A DNA stretch of 64,000 bases from Kappaphycus alvarezii (GCA_002205965.3 NADL03000604.1:434001-498000), one strand, 5' to 3'. Shown: positions 24,593-36,112, counted from the stretch's first letter. Made by a program: numbers and translations. Notes: generated by a model not told the origin, from the letters alone.

Positions 24593-25850
24593 ATGTCCAA
24601 TCTCGGATCATTCGTAAGAAACACAATAGTGACTTATTGGGAGCTTATCTTCAATGTTATCGGTCATTTTTCCACCTTGATGCCGGAGAGGGAAAGCCCA
24701 CCGGAATCTCCCATTGGTTTTAGTTATGGGATGATGGTAAGATGGATTTTTGGGAAAGAGTGCGCCGCTCCTCTGATATTGATACCGTTTAGTGGGGATT
24801 ATATTACTGCAGCTGGAGCTCCTGGGTACTTGCTGTCATAATGAAGTCAAAGTGCTACGATCAAGGGTTTAGTACCTTATGCGCATTTCGATTTTCCTTT
24901 CCTCAGGACTGACGGGTATGGAAGTATGTGGATACGCTATCAAATCTGTATATCAAGTCAAACATTTGGTCCTGTACGTTCTTCATATCCACTCTACAAG
25001 AGAGGAAGAAGCAAAGAGGCGTAAATAATCGTCTAGCTACAACATATGAGTGGTCTCTCTTCTTCATGGCAGTCAAGAATATCACTAACTGTCACAGGGG
25101 TCCTATTAAAACCTCAGGTTCTCCTTCAGCGAAGCGCAGAAAAAGTATTGATAGAAGTTCCAAGACTATTTCTTGCACCAAAGAAGGATGCAAACAGCTT
25201 GGTTTCTCTGTTCAAACTGTTGTAAGGGTTGCTATTATTTTGTGAAGAGGGCCTCATTCTGCAAAGTAGATGAAATACTGAACTTATATCTCAAATTCTC
25301 TCCGGAAGTCCTCCAGTTTACAATTTTAAAAAATGGCTGATGGGTTTTCCTCTTCCAACTCTCGGTACATATTCAATGTTCAGGAAGGCCTGGATGAGTA
25401 AGCATACGAAGCTGTTAAGTAATGCGATGCAGTAACGGAAAATACATTCACGGTCCTGGCTGGAACTTTTCATAGCGAGTAAAAGTCAGTGATCACTCGC
25501 AAGGACCTTCTCACTTTCAATCCGAATGATGAAGTTGACTTTATTACAATGTTTCAGGTTACTGGGAATGAACTTTTCCCATCTCGTTTCAACGAGGTTA
25601 ATCATTTATCTCTACTTGAAAACTGTTTCCAAGGGTCAAGACATCGAAGCTAGTTCCCTGGTCAAGTTAGTTTCCGTCCTTCGAGCAAAAACGATATCTT
25701 TTCCGATCGCGACAGGTGGTAAAGGGAGAACAATCGTTAGTAATTTACCAGTGTCACCAATTTCACATACATTATTTCATGTACCAGCTTCACCTAAAGC
25801 TGGTACCAGAACACCCCCTACATCCTTCTGGTGTCTATACATTTAATTCA
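24593..25850 (+). pseudogene. Decayed unknown gene, copy B (Cys-rich motif)
   Basis: An 82-codon frame starts at 24593 (MSNLGSFVRNTIVTYWELIF) and may splice at 24824. Further on, KSIDRSSKTISCTKEGCKQ at 25141-25200 shifts frame to AWFLCSNCCKGCYYFVKRAS and CKVDEILNLYLKFSPEVLQF. The K-x-I-D...K-x-I-x-C-T-x3-C-K-Q pattern matches the Cys-rich part of copy A near 15249. Later pieces include VITRKDLLTFNPNDEVDF. Stops and shifts throughout. Family not recognised; the Cys spacing suggests a small zinc-binding module. Confidence 0.4.
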
Positions 25851-26262
25851 GAATAGACTTGTGTCTGTGAAGCAGCCAAGGACAGGCTCTTTAATGAGAT
25901 GAACTCGTTTTCAAGAATTTATGCCTGTCCTTTCTAAACATTGGAGGATCCAAATATGTTGGCTTGTTTTATTGCGCTACAGAAGAGAGGTCAGCTTCTT
26001 CTATCGGCTCCAGCTTCAATTACCAAAGAGAATTGCGGAGAAAAACTTCTAGGCATGATAATGCAATGACATCATGAACGGATTTTGAGCCTGCGGTGTG
26101 TGGCATAACTTTTCTAGGTCGGTTCTGCCTGAGATTATCAAGTTATAAGACATAACGAATACCACTGGATAAGAATCGCGCGAGGAGGCGTTGGCTGACT
26201 TCAAGCTGATCTATACACAATATAAAATCAACATAAACTTGTTGCAAGCTGATGGGTCGGTG

Positions 26263-26595
26263 ATGGAGTCAGGAACTGTTAACACAAGATCTGAGGCCTT
26301 GTTGACTGGCGATAGCGTTTTCACTGCATTGCAACAGCGCCAACAACGCCATGTAGATGAAGCGCTACAGAGGGCGTTAAGGGCGGGGGAGCAGGCGGAG
26401 AGAAGGCTTGGGGGGCGGGAGGCGAATGAACGTCAGGCTAGGAGGGATGCCGAAAGGCAAAAGAAGCTCCGCGAGGAAGCGGAGTGTTCAACTCTGCGTA
26501 ATGCACGTTGCAGCCGTTTGAGTTCCTGGAAGGAGACTAGCATACGGAGGGCCCTTGCCCGAGCCAGGGCTGGCGGGCTACTTCAGACGCAATAA
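26263..26595 (+). CDS. Hypothetical basic coiled-coil protein or terminal exon
   Basis: The frame is open from 26173; the first ATG is at 26263. The product is about 110 aa, rich in Arg, Glu, Gln and Ala, with a charged helix (REANERQARRDAERQKKLRE) and a basic tail. The local sequence is more GC-rich than its surroundings. It may be the last exon of the decayed gene in front of it or an independent small gene. No family recognised. Confidence 0.3.
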   Translation: MESGTVNTRSEALLTGDSVFTALQQRQQRHVDEALQRALRAGEQAERRLGGREANERQARRDAERQKKLREEAECSTLRNARCSRLSSWKETSIRRALARARAGGLLQTQ

Positions 26596-27960
26596 AAATT
26601 TTCTTTTTATGATTTTTTCCTTACTGTGACGCAGAATTGGCCTAATATGCGGCTAGTTGGAAGGACAGTGGGGTTCCTTACAAAACCATTTGTTGATCCT
26701 GTTCTCACTTGCTATTGGTTCTGAAACTTAGTATACGTTCTCATTGGTACAGTACAGTAGTAGGTTGATGCTTGTGCCAAGTTTCAGGAACCCACTGTGA
26801 GCAGAAGTGATGTAATTTTTTTCAAAAAAATGAAAATTTTGACCCACTTTACCAAACCTATGATATGTCGTGGTCCCCCGCAACCGGCATTACAGTAGCC
26901 AGAACTACATAGTTTACATCAAATGGTTTCTACGCTCTCCACTGCAGGATCCAACAATGATGCAGGGTTACGGTAGGAACTAACAGGACGAGAATTAAAA
27001 TTTCGAGTCCCGGAATGGGAGGAGGCGAGTGGTTAACGAACATGATGTCGAAACAGTGATTACTGTACGATCTCTGGCTCGTGTTGCTCTGCTATCAGGT
27101 CTTGTGCTGTGGAATGTTGCAGGTCGAGGCAGCAGTCTTCTTACAGAGAAGCATGCAAATATTTGCTCCATTCTGGCTCTCCGCTAATGCCGCAAATGTT
27201 GATTCTTGTATCCCTTTGATGTTTGTGCTAGCGTGTTCCCTCGCGTGCGACATCTCTACCAACCCATTACTCGCACGTTGCCCGCTCAATTCGCTGAGGT
27301 TGCAGCCGCGATCGCTCACCGCGATATTGTCGTGACTTCGAGCGCAAATTGTTCCGCTGCCCATTCGACCTCCGCCGACTGCACAATACCCGCTTCGAAC
27401 TTCGAAATTAAGTCCATTGCAGTTGATTGTCTACCCTTTCGTTGCCCTTTCGATGCCACCACTCGTCCCGTTGACGAGTTTCCCCCTTCTTGCTCTCCGC
27501 TTCTTACAGATATCGGAACCATGCGCCGCGGCATCTTTCACAGCGCAAGGTGCATTATCTGGTGACAGATGGCAATTTATGTTCTACTGCGTCAAGGGCT
27601 ACCACGTTCGCCGTTGACCTAATTTTTCTGGAGATCTTAGCTTTGATAGAGTTTAGTCATCGCACTTACAGTTACACCCAAGCTACGCGAAATCAAACAA
27701 AAAATCCCTGCCAAAGGTACGGTAATCAATGAACAATTTGGCCGTCTTCCCCTAATGAATGGCGAAGACGTCCAGATTTCTGCAGTATTGCCATGTTGAT
27801 GGATTAAGGTTCTAATATTCAATACCGTCGAAGTTCAGATACCTTTAATGTTCGAGTGTATCACATAAAACCCTGCAGCAGGATACGGCCTTCAGTCCCA
27901 GTTCACATAGTTAAGCAGATTATATTGATGTCCGCAAAAAATCCTACAAAGCTCTCGATG
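26596..27960. other. Intergenic, nothing recognised
   Basis: A small GTACAGTACAG word lies at 26748-26758. Frames at 27081-27565 on both strands overlap and have no family signature. Confidence 0.3.
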
Positions 27961-28045
27961 TGCAATTCTCCAACCTCATATTAAAATCTCCAACCGGATC
28001 TTAAAATCTCCAACCGGATATTGAAATTCCAAACTGGATTAAAAT
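27961..28045. repeat. Short tandem repeat, about 21 bp
   Basis: Three to four imperfect copies of the unit AAAATCTCCAACCGGAT(C/A)TT. Confidence 0.7.
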
Positions 28046-28077
28046 TGAACTAGAGCTTGACTTGAGTGACACTGCTA

Positions 28078-28118
28078 AAGTGACGCTTTTCCCAGCAAGT
28101 GACGCTTTTCCCAGCAGT
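28078..28118. repeat. Short tandem repeat, 19 bp x 2
   Basis: AAGTGACGCTTTTCCCAGC occurs twice head to tail. Confidence 0.75.
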
Positions 28119-29590
28119 CTTAACGCATGCAAGAAAGAGGCCTCTCTAAAATCACCGCGGGCTCTTGACCTCAGCACAACTCTTAAATGACGACACCAAG
28201 TTTTGACTAAGACTCGCCATTGTTCCAAACTGCAATTAAAGTTTTCGCTGATGAGTCGGAAGTTGCCTCAGGATTCTCTCGCGGACATAGGTAGGGCTTT
28301 GCGAATCATATGATAGCACGACAGCTACCTATCAGATCGTTACACAATGGGGCTCATACAACGGCTACACTTTCCTCTATCGATATAGTGACATTTTCCG
28401 TCTGCGGTACAGTATTTGTAGACGAAACCAGTTGTACTGACGGCTTCTGTACGGTTCAAGGCTGCTTCCTGTGCCTCGAATGCACAGCTATTGGGGCATT
28501 TGAATTAGATGAACTCCACATGCGACAAGGTACTACTATTTTTCTTGAAACTTATGCTGCAGTGATAACATGTCGAAAAACCATTCCTAGCTAGTCCTAT
28601 GTAGGCAAATCAATGCCAAACTTGAAACTTCAATTTTGGAATTGCCAGCAAATGCGTACCTCTCCGCGGACAGTCCAATGATCGTTCGAAAGTATTAGAC
28701 TGCTGTTCTGGATAGCCGTACTTCATTTCACTGCAGTAATCAGAGACCTCCAGGATGTTACTGCTTTCCAGCCTTACTGAAAATCTAACCGTCCAACCAA
28801 CGCGAAAACTTTCAACCTAATTAGAACAACATTGAACACGCTCGAACATGACGGGTCCATGCGCGTGATATGTACAAATCGAACCAACCCATTCATTACT
28901 TGCCGTTGTGGTCAACTCTCAGTACGAAACAGTGTAATAGCTTTGCAACCAATAATTACGGATCACTTTCGCCATGATACTACCGTATACTACGTGTACA
29001 TATGTCCTTTCCGCATAGCTGCGTTCAGTACTTGTTTAGCTAAGTGAGGCTCAATCACAATTAAAGCTGCGGTTTTGAACAAAAAAATTAACTGGACCAG
29101 AGTTGTAGCCTCTCAGCATTAACAGCCCTCAGCACAGCCGCTTGAACACACCAAAAAAAATCTGGCAAGCTTGAAGCTACATTGCGCACTGGCCCAATTG
29201 TCCACGCAACCTGGGAGGTCTGAAGTTCAGAAGGTTACACTGCCCAGAGTTCCTATTGGCAGTGTCACCATTTTACAGAACGGTCCTGTCGTACCGTGTT
29301 GACGGTTATGAACATTCTCAATGACTACTCCGAATACTCGCCAACCACTACCCGGAAGTGGTCACACATGGTACTGTGCATCAGTAAAGTACAATACTAG
29401 TGTACAGTACATACCAACGAGGCCCCGTACAATGAACCTCCGCACACCAGTCTGAAACAGAAACAAGCAACAGGAGTTAGCCTGCTTCCAACCACCGCCG
29501 TGTGCATCACGGGACGACGGGACTGCACGGCACGAGTCGACCGGGGAGGTAGACGACTGTCTGAGTCAGGTCCATGACTCCCAAGAGGTT
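28119..29590. other. Intergenic, nothing recognised
   Basis: No domain was found in the short frames (28310-28594 and 28832-29047 plus). Confidence 0.3.
29371..29410. repeat. GTAC-palindrome cluster
   Basis: GTACTGTGCATCAGTAAAGT followed by ACAATACTAGTGTACAGTAC. Confidence 0.55.
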
Positions 29591-29591
29591 G

Positions 29592-29645
29592 CGTTTTGCC
29601 CTTGACTCTTCAAGTTATACTCGTCGAAGAATCAAGGGCAAAACG
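29592..29645. repeat. Long hairpin, 20-bp arms
   Basis: CGTTTTGCCCTTGACTCTTC pairs with GAAGAATCAAGGGCAAAACG with one mismatch, around a loop of about 14 nt. No coding role is seen. It could be a small RNA precursor, a terminator-like structure or a transposon footprint. Confidence 0.7.
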
Positions 29646-30109
29646 ATTCTTCATTCCCACACTGGAAATGCCGCTAACATTGTAGTTTAAACTCAGATGG
29701 ACTCCACTGTAGGTCAGGTAAATTTCGATCCGAAAAATCGTGATCGCCATCTTCTCCAAGAATCATGCCTTGGTTCCAGCTCGGCGATATCCACACGACT
29801 ATTTCCAGAGGTTGTCCCCTGTGTCGAGGAATGCACCATTCCTTGGCCATTCCTACGATTCCTCCAACTGATCAAGATATCTCCGCTCTGCAGCGAGTCT
29901 GAGCTTGAATATCACAAATACCAGCACAGCGAGTTCCAGTTTTTCAGAATCAGCCGCGACAAGCCGGGTAACAGTTGAATTCACAAAAAGTGAGTCACTG
30001 TCAAATATTAAAAGGCAAACTTATTCCAAGGTACGAGTCCTTCTCATCTTTTGGGATGTCCTTCATGTCGCAAGTGGGTGTTGATTTTATCCTGAAAACG
30101 TTCCTACTG

Positions 30110-30420
30110 ATTCATTCAGGCATCGTAACCGTGCAAGCTACACTAGAACTGGTCACCGCGCAGTCCTGTGAGTACCAGCAACGGTTCTATCCTTCCAGAA
30201 GCTCCGCCTGTACACCGACCGACCCGTTGCACACCCGCAACCCCCGCAATTCCTGAGCCGACGACGAACCGTGAAGCGCAACTTCTGCTAACACCACATT
30301 CGGGTGCTACATGTCATCCACAGCTCTTTTGACTGCGTCGGCGTAGTTTGTATTCCCACGGGCCAGTCCTATTCGAACTACATCCGCAGTTGAGCGTCCA
30401 GAAGTGAAAATTGAGTGAGA
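30110..30420 (-). pseudogene. Unknown coding-like segment
   Basis: One minus frame reads TSGRSTADVVRIGLARGNTN, YADAVKRAVDDM, a TAG stop, then HPNVVLAEVALHGSSSAQEL. Composition is protein-like but the family is not recognised. It lies just behind the 3' end of the zinc-knuckle gene and could be a further exon or a neighbouring broken gene. Confidence 0.25.
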
Positions 30421-30448
30421 AACCTACCCTGCCTAGACAACGAACACG

Positions 30449-31270
30449 CTACTCAAGTTGCTCTTCCTTTCCATCGGCGTCCACGTCGCCAGTATCCACA
30501 ACCTCCTGGGAAGCTTCTGCCGTAGTCTCATTCAACGCAATAGCAGTCGCCGTAAGATTATTCGGGGTGGACGGGGATTCAATACGCATCCTCTTCGTCT
30601 CTCTCTCCGGGGTATCCAAGTACCACCGCCCAAAGTATGCGCGACAATAGCGCAACGCTGAGCGCAACTAGCAACCTTCTCCAAAAGACGAACCGCAGTA
30701 TCCAAAGACACGGTAGCCTCCTCAAACTCCTGCTCGGTAGCAGCATTTGCGACCTGTTTGTCGGCGGCCATGACGCGTCGATTGGCAGCCTCAAGAGCGG
30801 CATCCAACCTACACTGTTGGAGACGTGCGACGGTGATGGAGGCATGACCGTTTGTCAAGGCGGCGGGCAAGGCCGGCGCGACATTGCTTGCAAAGATCTC
30901 AGCGGCATCGACGCCGATTGCGGGTTGGATGTGTGCGGCCTCTGCGCTTGCAGCGGACCGACGCGGGCATGTTTTCCTGGGATGTGGACGTTTAGCATGG
31001 GGATGAGGTGCGAGGGTAAGCGGGGTTGGGGTTAGTTTCGGGGGATTTGCGGGGATATGTGATGGCGAGTGGGGATGAGATTGGATCAACGTACTGATTG
31101 TGGCCCAATTCATGACAATTGCCACACTTGTACTGCTTTCCACGACGTGAGCTGGACTTTAGTTTCGGGGTGTCACGAGGTGGGGGAGTAACGGTTGTGG
31201 GGGAGTTGTGATGAGGGTCCACCTCCTGCGCCATAAGCGAAAGAGGGGCCGTGGCAGGATCAGCAGTCAT
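30449..31270 (-). CDS. CCHC zinc-knuckle protein, one intron, one apparent 1-nt loss
   Basis: Exon 1 is 31095-31270, from ATG at 31270 (M-T-A-D-P-A). It ends inside a zinc knuckle: YKCGNCHELGHN. Intron 30977-31094 (118 nt) has GTACGT at the donor, GCTAAAC as a likely branch site and CCCAG at the acceptor. Exon 2 completes the knuckle in frame as QKTCPRR,giving C-x2-C-x4-H-x4-C. An Ala-rich helical part follows (AALEAANRRVMAADKQVANA). Near 30621-30640 the frame changes; one extra base gives RWYLDTPERETKRMRIESPS and an acidic tail ending at 30449. Corrected length is about 234 aa. Single CCHC knuckles bind RNA or ssDNA; the role here is unknown. A Gag-derived host gene is possible. It is divergent from the Kunitz gene across a GTAC-rich tract. 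Confidence 0.6.
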
Positions 31271-32537
31271 GAATGAACGGGCGATAGCCCGTGGGGGGTG
31301 TCCACGTGGTGACTCTGATGGAGCGGAGTTGTGTGGTGAGCAGGGGTGGGGCGAGGGGAGGCGGATGTGTGCCCAAGCAGGAATGGTGACGGGCGTGAAT
31401 TGAGAAATGTTTTGGGCGAAAAGCTGGATCGATGTCGAAAGTAGGGTGGGGGAAAAGTGGTTAAACACAGAAAGTTTGAGTAAAGTGGGCAAAGTTGGCG
31501 ACTTATGTTGGAGATGGCATCGAAAAGTTTCCCTTGCTTTTGGGCCGCGTGTCAGCCTCGCCGGCTATTTGAATGGTTTTTGGGAAACGAAAATGTGGTA
31601 TTTTTAGTCCAAATGGCCAGATTTTGTTTCAAGTCGCCCGATTTGGCCGAAAAACGCAGTTTTCCAGACCAAAAAAAAAAAAGCGGGCAAGAAAAAAAGG
31701 TCGCGAGTGCACGAGATGTACAGTACACCATGATGTGTTGAGGGTTCTTCAAGAAACATTACAGTTAGGGATGAGTTGAGCATTGCAGATCCAGTACAAG
31801 TGTATAATACTGTGCTGTAAGCAAGAGTGTAGAATACGTGTGTGTGTGGCCATGCTGTACAATGCTATACCGGCGGTAACATTTTCACTGAAAGCCTGAA
31901 AAGCACGAGCAGTGCTCAGTGATGCACTTGATGTGTCCTCCCTTGGCGCCGGATGTACAGTACTGTACAGTAAAGTACAGCAAGTACAGAAAAGTACAGT
32001 AGTCTGCGGTATTGTAAGGCAGTAGTGTACTTCCAGATAACCGAGTAAATTCTTTGTTTAATAAGAACGTGTCTGGAGTACTGTACTGCAATTGTACATG
32101 GTACAGTACAGTACTGTACCGCAGTAACCAACGGAATGGGTTACTGTACTGTACAGCACAGTGCGCAGTGTACATACTGTACGTATATAGGGAGGACAGT
32201 AACGGGCTGTACAGTACTGTAGCGGACTGTACGAGGACAGCATTGTACAGAATCAAACGGAATTTACACGCCAACAGGGTCAATGCAGATCACTTGCTCA
32301 TTTGTCTGCATCACCAACAGCCAACGAATGAGCTGCCGCGCAGTACTGATCATTTTACTGTACAATACATTCAAAAACCGTTGTGCTAATACTGCACTGT
32401 ACCATGTTTGCACATTACTGTACTGCACCAACCGAGAATCCGAAACCGTTACCCATTTTCACTCATCTTCCAATTCTCGACCCCCTTCTTCGTCCTCACT
32501 TTCGCAACCCAACCCAAATCACACCATCCTCCTCAAC
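31271..32537. promoter_or_regulatory. Shared divergent upstream region
   Basis: It separates the zinc-knuckle gene (minus) from the Kunitz-inhibitor gene (plus) and must hold both promoters. It includes an A12 run at 31671-31682 and the densest GTAC-palindrome cluster in the window. No TATA-type element was identified with confidence. Confidence 0.4.
31954..32428. repeat. GTAC-palindrome cluster, the largest here
   Basis: About 475 bp packed with GTACAGTACTGTACAGTA-type words. Open frames across it on either strand encode repeated Y-C-T-V-Q-Y peptides and are composition artefacts. Confidence 0.8.
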
Positions 32538-33056
32538 ATGCCTCACCACAACCACATCCTCTCTCACCCACCTCCAATCTCTCCTCCCTCTCCTCCCTCC
32601 TCCTCTTCCTCCTCCTCATCGCCACCCCAACAATCGCCCCCAAACCATCCCCACCCCAGCCCCAGAATGCACATGGAAGCCCGACCCTGGCCAATGCAGA
32701 GGCTTTTTCCGTCGCTACTACTACAACCCCGCCACTCAGGTACGTCATCATCCATCAAATCCACTCGCTCACCACAAACAGCCCACCCATCTTTATTTTC
32801 CGTCCCATCCAAAACTTAACCAACCATCCCATCCCCTCCCCTCCCTCCCTACCCGCGTCTTGACTCACCTTAGTCATGCGAGGTATTTGTTCATGGCGGC
32901 TGTGATGGTCGAGTCCCCTTTCGTACCAACCAACAATGCGTGGCCGCTCATTGTGAACTTGTTTCCACTTTACATCTGCCTTCTCTTTGGCTAAAGGTTC
33001 AACAAGATCCCAATCTACGCATTGTTTCGTTTCGAGCCTCCACAACCATCAAATAA
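32538..33056 (+). CDS. Secreted Kunitz/BPTI-type protease inhibitor, one intron
   Basis: Exon 1 (to 32739) ends ECTWKPDPGQC-RGFFRRYYY-NPATQ. The intron 32740-32873 (134 nt, GTACGT...TTAG) joins in phase 0 to SCEVFVHGGCDGRVPFRTNQ and QCVAAHC. The six Cys have spacings of 8, 15, 7, 11 and 4 residues, against 8, 15, 7, 12 and 3 in BPTI, so two gaps near the end differ by one. Y-Y-Y-N and H-G-G-C match the Kunitz core. The P1 position after the second Cys is Arg, so a trypsin-like target is expected. Stop at 33054. In front, SLLLFLLLIATPTIA is a good signal-peptide core, but ATG 32538, this core and the Kunitz domain lie in three frames. One extra base at two places in the C-rich stretch would join them (about 128 aa). 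Confidence 0.72.
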
Positions 33057-34535
33057 TTGACAAATCATGTGTAGATGGAACCACTCGTTTTTTGTGGTCC
33101 AACCACGGGATATGTCGCGCTCGCAAACCTACGCTCTGATTCGTTTCCTAGTGTTTTGGAGATTGTGTTGCTTTTTTTTTCGGACCGTTTCGGATAAGCT
33201 GGGGTTGTCCTATTTTCGGCAAAAGGGGATTCGTGGTTTAGTGGAACAACTTTTTTTGTGGGGATTACAATTAGCTGTAATATAGGTGAGGGAGGGGATC
33301 GTGGTGTGGAATAGATGTGCATGCACTGACTAGAGGGAGCGAGGTATTTTGCAGGGAAAGGAATGATACATTGTTTCTTCCTCGTACAGTACCAAATGTG
33401 TCATATTCTTAGAATAGTCGCATGTCATTGCTACGAGTCTGGCTGAAAATCCTTGTTGAGCGGCAAGTAAATGAAATGTTGAGGACTTGTAGCAGCCCTC
33501 TTGGGTCTTCCACTGAGAGGGCGGCTTTCACCATAATCGCGCTTGATCTATGCATTATTTTGCGTATCAGTAAAGTCGACATATCCTTTTAGTGTTGGAG
33601 GTACTATGTGCTATGCTGGGGAAGGGAATTTGGTATCTGCCGCCATCACTGCTCAAAGAGAAGACGCCCGGGCAGTGTTATTTTGATGTGAGCATCGTAG
33701 TACCGCATTTTGGTATCAGAGTTGCCGGTGTATCCCCATTGATCCCGCTGCCATCAGGTCAGCCACAATCTTGTTGTAATTTTATCGATGTATGTGGCAA
33801 ACACCTCGTGAGGATGTGAATTACAGTAATTGTATCAAGTATGCCACATTACAATATTCGACTGCGGTTCTACCATTACGAAAAAATGGGATTTACAGTG
33901 TATGTTCTAAAGCCGATAAGAGGAAAACATTAAAATATCCTCGAGCAAATTCCCGAGTGCCGCTGACGTGAACATCAACAGCTTCACTTTTCTTTTGCGG
34001 TGTCAAGTTGTTGCCACACGTTGTATTCCTCGAGAGGTTTTGGACAAATATTCGGCCGGAACTTTTCTCGGATGGTTTTTGCCGTTCCTCAAATGCTGTA
34101 TCATGATTTATTCGATTCAGTCGCGAAAGCATCATTGTCCTACTGAACTGTCCCTTTCCCTTTTCTTATTCTAACGTATGGGTGGGTTGACATCTCAGCA
34201 TACAGTTAAAGGCCAAATCAACGGTCGACTGCAGTAGGTGGATACCGTAGGAGTTACTGTTGCTGTTTATGGCTGATACGTACCAATCCAGTATCCAAAC
34301 TTGCAGTATGTAGGATATTCTACGGACTACAGTACAGTACTTTCCCGGGAGGGCCACTCCGGAGGTTCGGTCAGTTAACAGCCCAATTTGGAACAGTACA
34401 GTACAGTACAGTAACTGTTCAATACGTACAGTACGATAGAGACAATTTGTACAGTCCGATACAGGGTTATAACGGTACAGTACAGTACTGTGCAGTGATA
34501 AACAACTGTACAACAGATCGAGCAATGGAATAAAC
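33057..34535. other. Intergenic, GTAC words, nothing else recognised
   Basis: Frames such as 33592-33819 (plus) have no family signature. The right part contains a GTAC-palindrome cluster. Confidence 0.3.
34328..34498. repeat. GTAC-palindrome cluster
   Basis: It includes ACAGTACAGTACAGTACAGT near 34392-34411 and GGTACAGTACAGTACTGTGC near 34474. Confidence 0.7.
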
Positions 34536-34537
34536 TA

Positions 34538-35932
34538 CAGTGCGCCTAATAAATATACAAACATCCCCGATTTCTGAGTTCTGCACACTTCCTACAGCCC
34601 CGGCCTTGAAAGAATACTCTAGAAAAGCGTCTCAGTCAGATAGAGAAAGAACAGCAAGAAATATTTACAACGGTATGGTATCGGAGCGACGTTACCGCAA
34701 TATTCCACTTTATAAACGGATAAAAAATACAGAAACTATAGCAGCGACATTAGAAAGTAGAATCTAAGACCTCGTAAAACTAATAAAGTACTCTGCTATT
34801 CACTTTAAATAAACAATACCGACTTCGACTGGTATCTTCACGGCAGTGAGCAACGAATACCCATCAACAAAATGACACGCGGAAAGTCACTCACGGATGA
34901 AGAAAATGGGGAAAATATGAGGATGAAATGTACCGGTTAGAGCATTAATTCTATCGTATCGAAATTTAATCGCTCTAGAAAGGTGATGTGAAAATTTTTC
35001 CAAGCCCCAAAGAAGTATGGCAAAGGGTAGCGCAGCGGACGCCTGTAAAAATTATCTCCCGCTGAAAGAAACCAACTACTAAGATAGGCACACAAGGGTA
35101 AGAAATCCGCGAGACAACTCTGCACCGCATTTTATTTACCAATGAGCAAGAACAGAGTGCATTATATATTACATGCACCAAGGACTACTACGTAGAGGGA
35201 GATCAGAAGGTTCCGCCCCTTACCGCAGCCCACGAAAAAGCAAGACTTGATTGGGCTACGGAGATAGTGGTCAAAGGACTGAATGTTTGGAAGAAAATAA
35301 TTTTTTCAGGTGGAAAAAAATAATTTTGGATAAACCAAACAGTTTTAAGTATTAATGGCATGATATTCATTAGGAGGAGAGGCTTTTGGATAAGCGCCAA
35401 AACGGTGCCGGTTCAGTTGTGATTTCGGCTTACTTTTCCAACCTTGAAAAGTGTCTAATCGTTAGTTTGAATGAAAGGCCGGTGTCTGCAAGTTGCTGTA
35501 CGACATTTGAGAATACTGGACAGATTTTGCGGCCATTAACGATGTGTCCCAGCATACAAAGGCATAGTTTTCAGAGATGGACGTTACAGTAGTGGATTGG
35601 TTTGCTCGGTACTCAGATTTTCACCCAAACAAAAACGTTTGGGGTATCTTAACCCGAACGGAAACTTACGGGGTATCCTGACGCGGGCTTTACAATAATT
35701 GAAGGCAGTTTGTCTCTTTTTCTGCATTAAAGTGATAATTGACCAAGAGTGGGCCGAAATCGAGGAAACTGCGCTTGAAAAAATAACAGAGTCGATCAAC
35801 AAAAGATGTATTGAGGATTTTAATGCTACATGGAGGAGAAATAAACTAATACAGTAGGCTATGTTCTAGTTTTCATTTATGTTACTTTTTATGTATTTCT
35901 GTTTAAACTGTCTATATTTATTATCCACTATT
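34538..35932 (+). mobile_element. Tc1-like element, decayed
   Basis: The left end CAGTGCGCCTAATAAATATA follows TA and closely matches the terminal repeat of the element at 2690. The right end is weaker: CTATATTTATTATCCACTAT near 35912-35932 looks like its complement with a small gap. It contains a plus-strand Tc1-like transposase pseudogene. Confidence 0.65.
34872..35865 (+). pseudogene. Tc1-like transposase, decayed
   Basis: ATG at 34872 gives MTRGKSLTDEENGENMRMK, the usual HTH start. Later frames give LTAAHEKARLDWATEIV-type residues, FKYYWHDI-like F-K-Y-stop-W-H-D-I, D-K-R-Q-N-G-A-G-S-V-V, and WFARYSDFHPNKNVWGIL in place of SPDLNPIENVWG, with the catalytic Glu changed to Lys. It ends E-T-A-L-E-K-I-T-E-S-I-N-K-R-C. 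Many stops; inactive. Confidence 0.7.
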
Positions 35933-36112
35933 CTAGTAAAATTTTTCCTATCCTTTGGAAATAGGACAGTAGTCACCGTGCTATACTGTAGTTCTCATGC
36001 CTCTGTAATTTTATCTCATTTTCTATATTTAATGATATACCGTACTCATAATGTCTCTACACCGAAGGGTTGATGACTTTCCACTATCTTTCCGTTCCTT
36101 ATCTTACAATTA

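Noticed and set aside
27961..28118. CRISPR-like array
   Set aside because: Units are 19-21 bp with no spacers between them; simple tandem repeats.
31885..32389. Frames of 111-132 codons on both strands
   Set aside because: They run through the GTAC palindromes and encode repeated Y-C-T-V-Q-Y peptides; simple sequence, not genes.
32283..32994. Three overlapping plus-strand frames of 150-203 codons
   Set aside because: C-rich sequence is open in all frames. Only the Kunitz segment and the hydrophobic leader within them have support.
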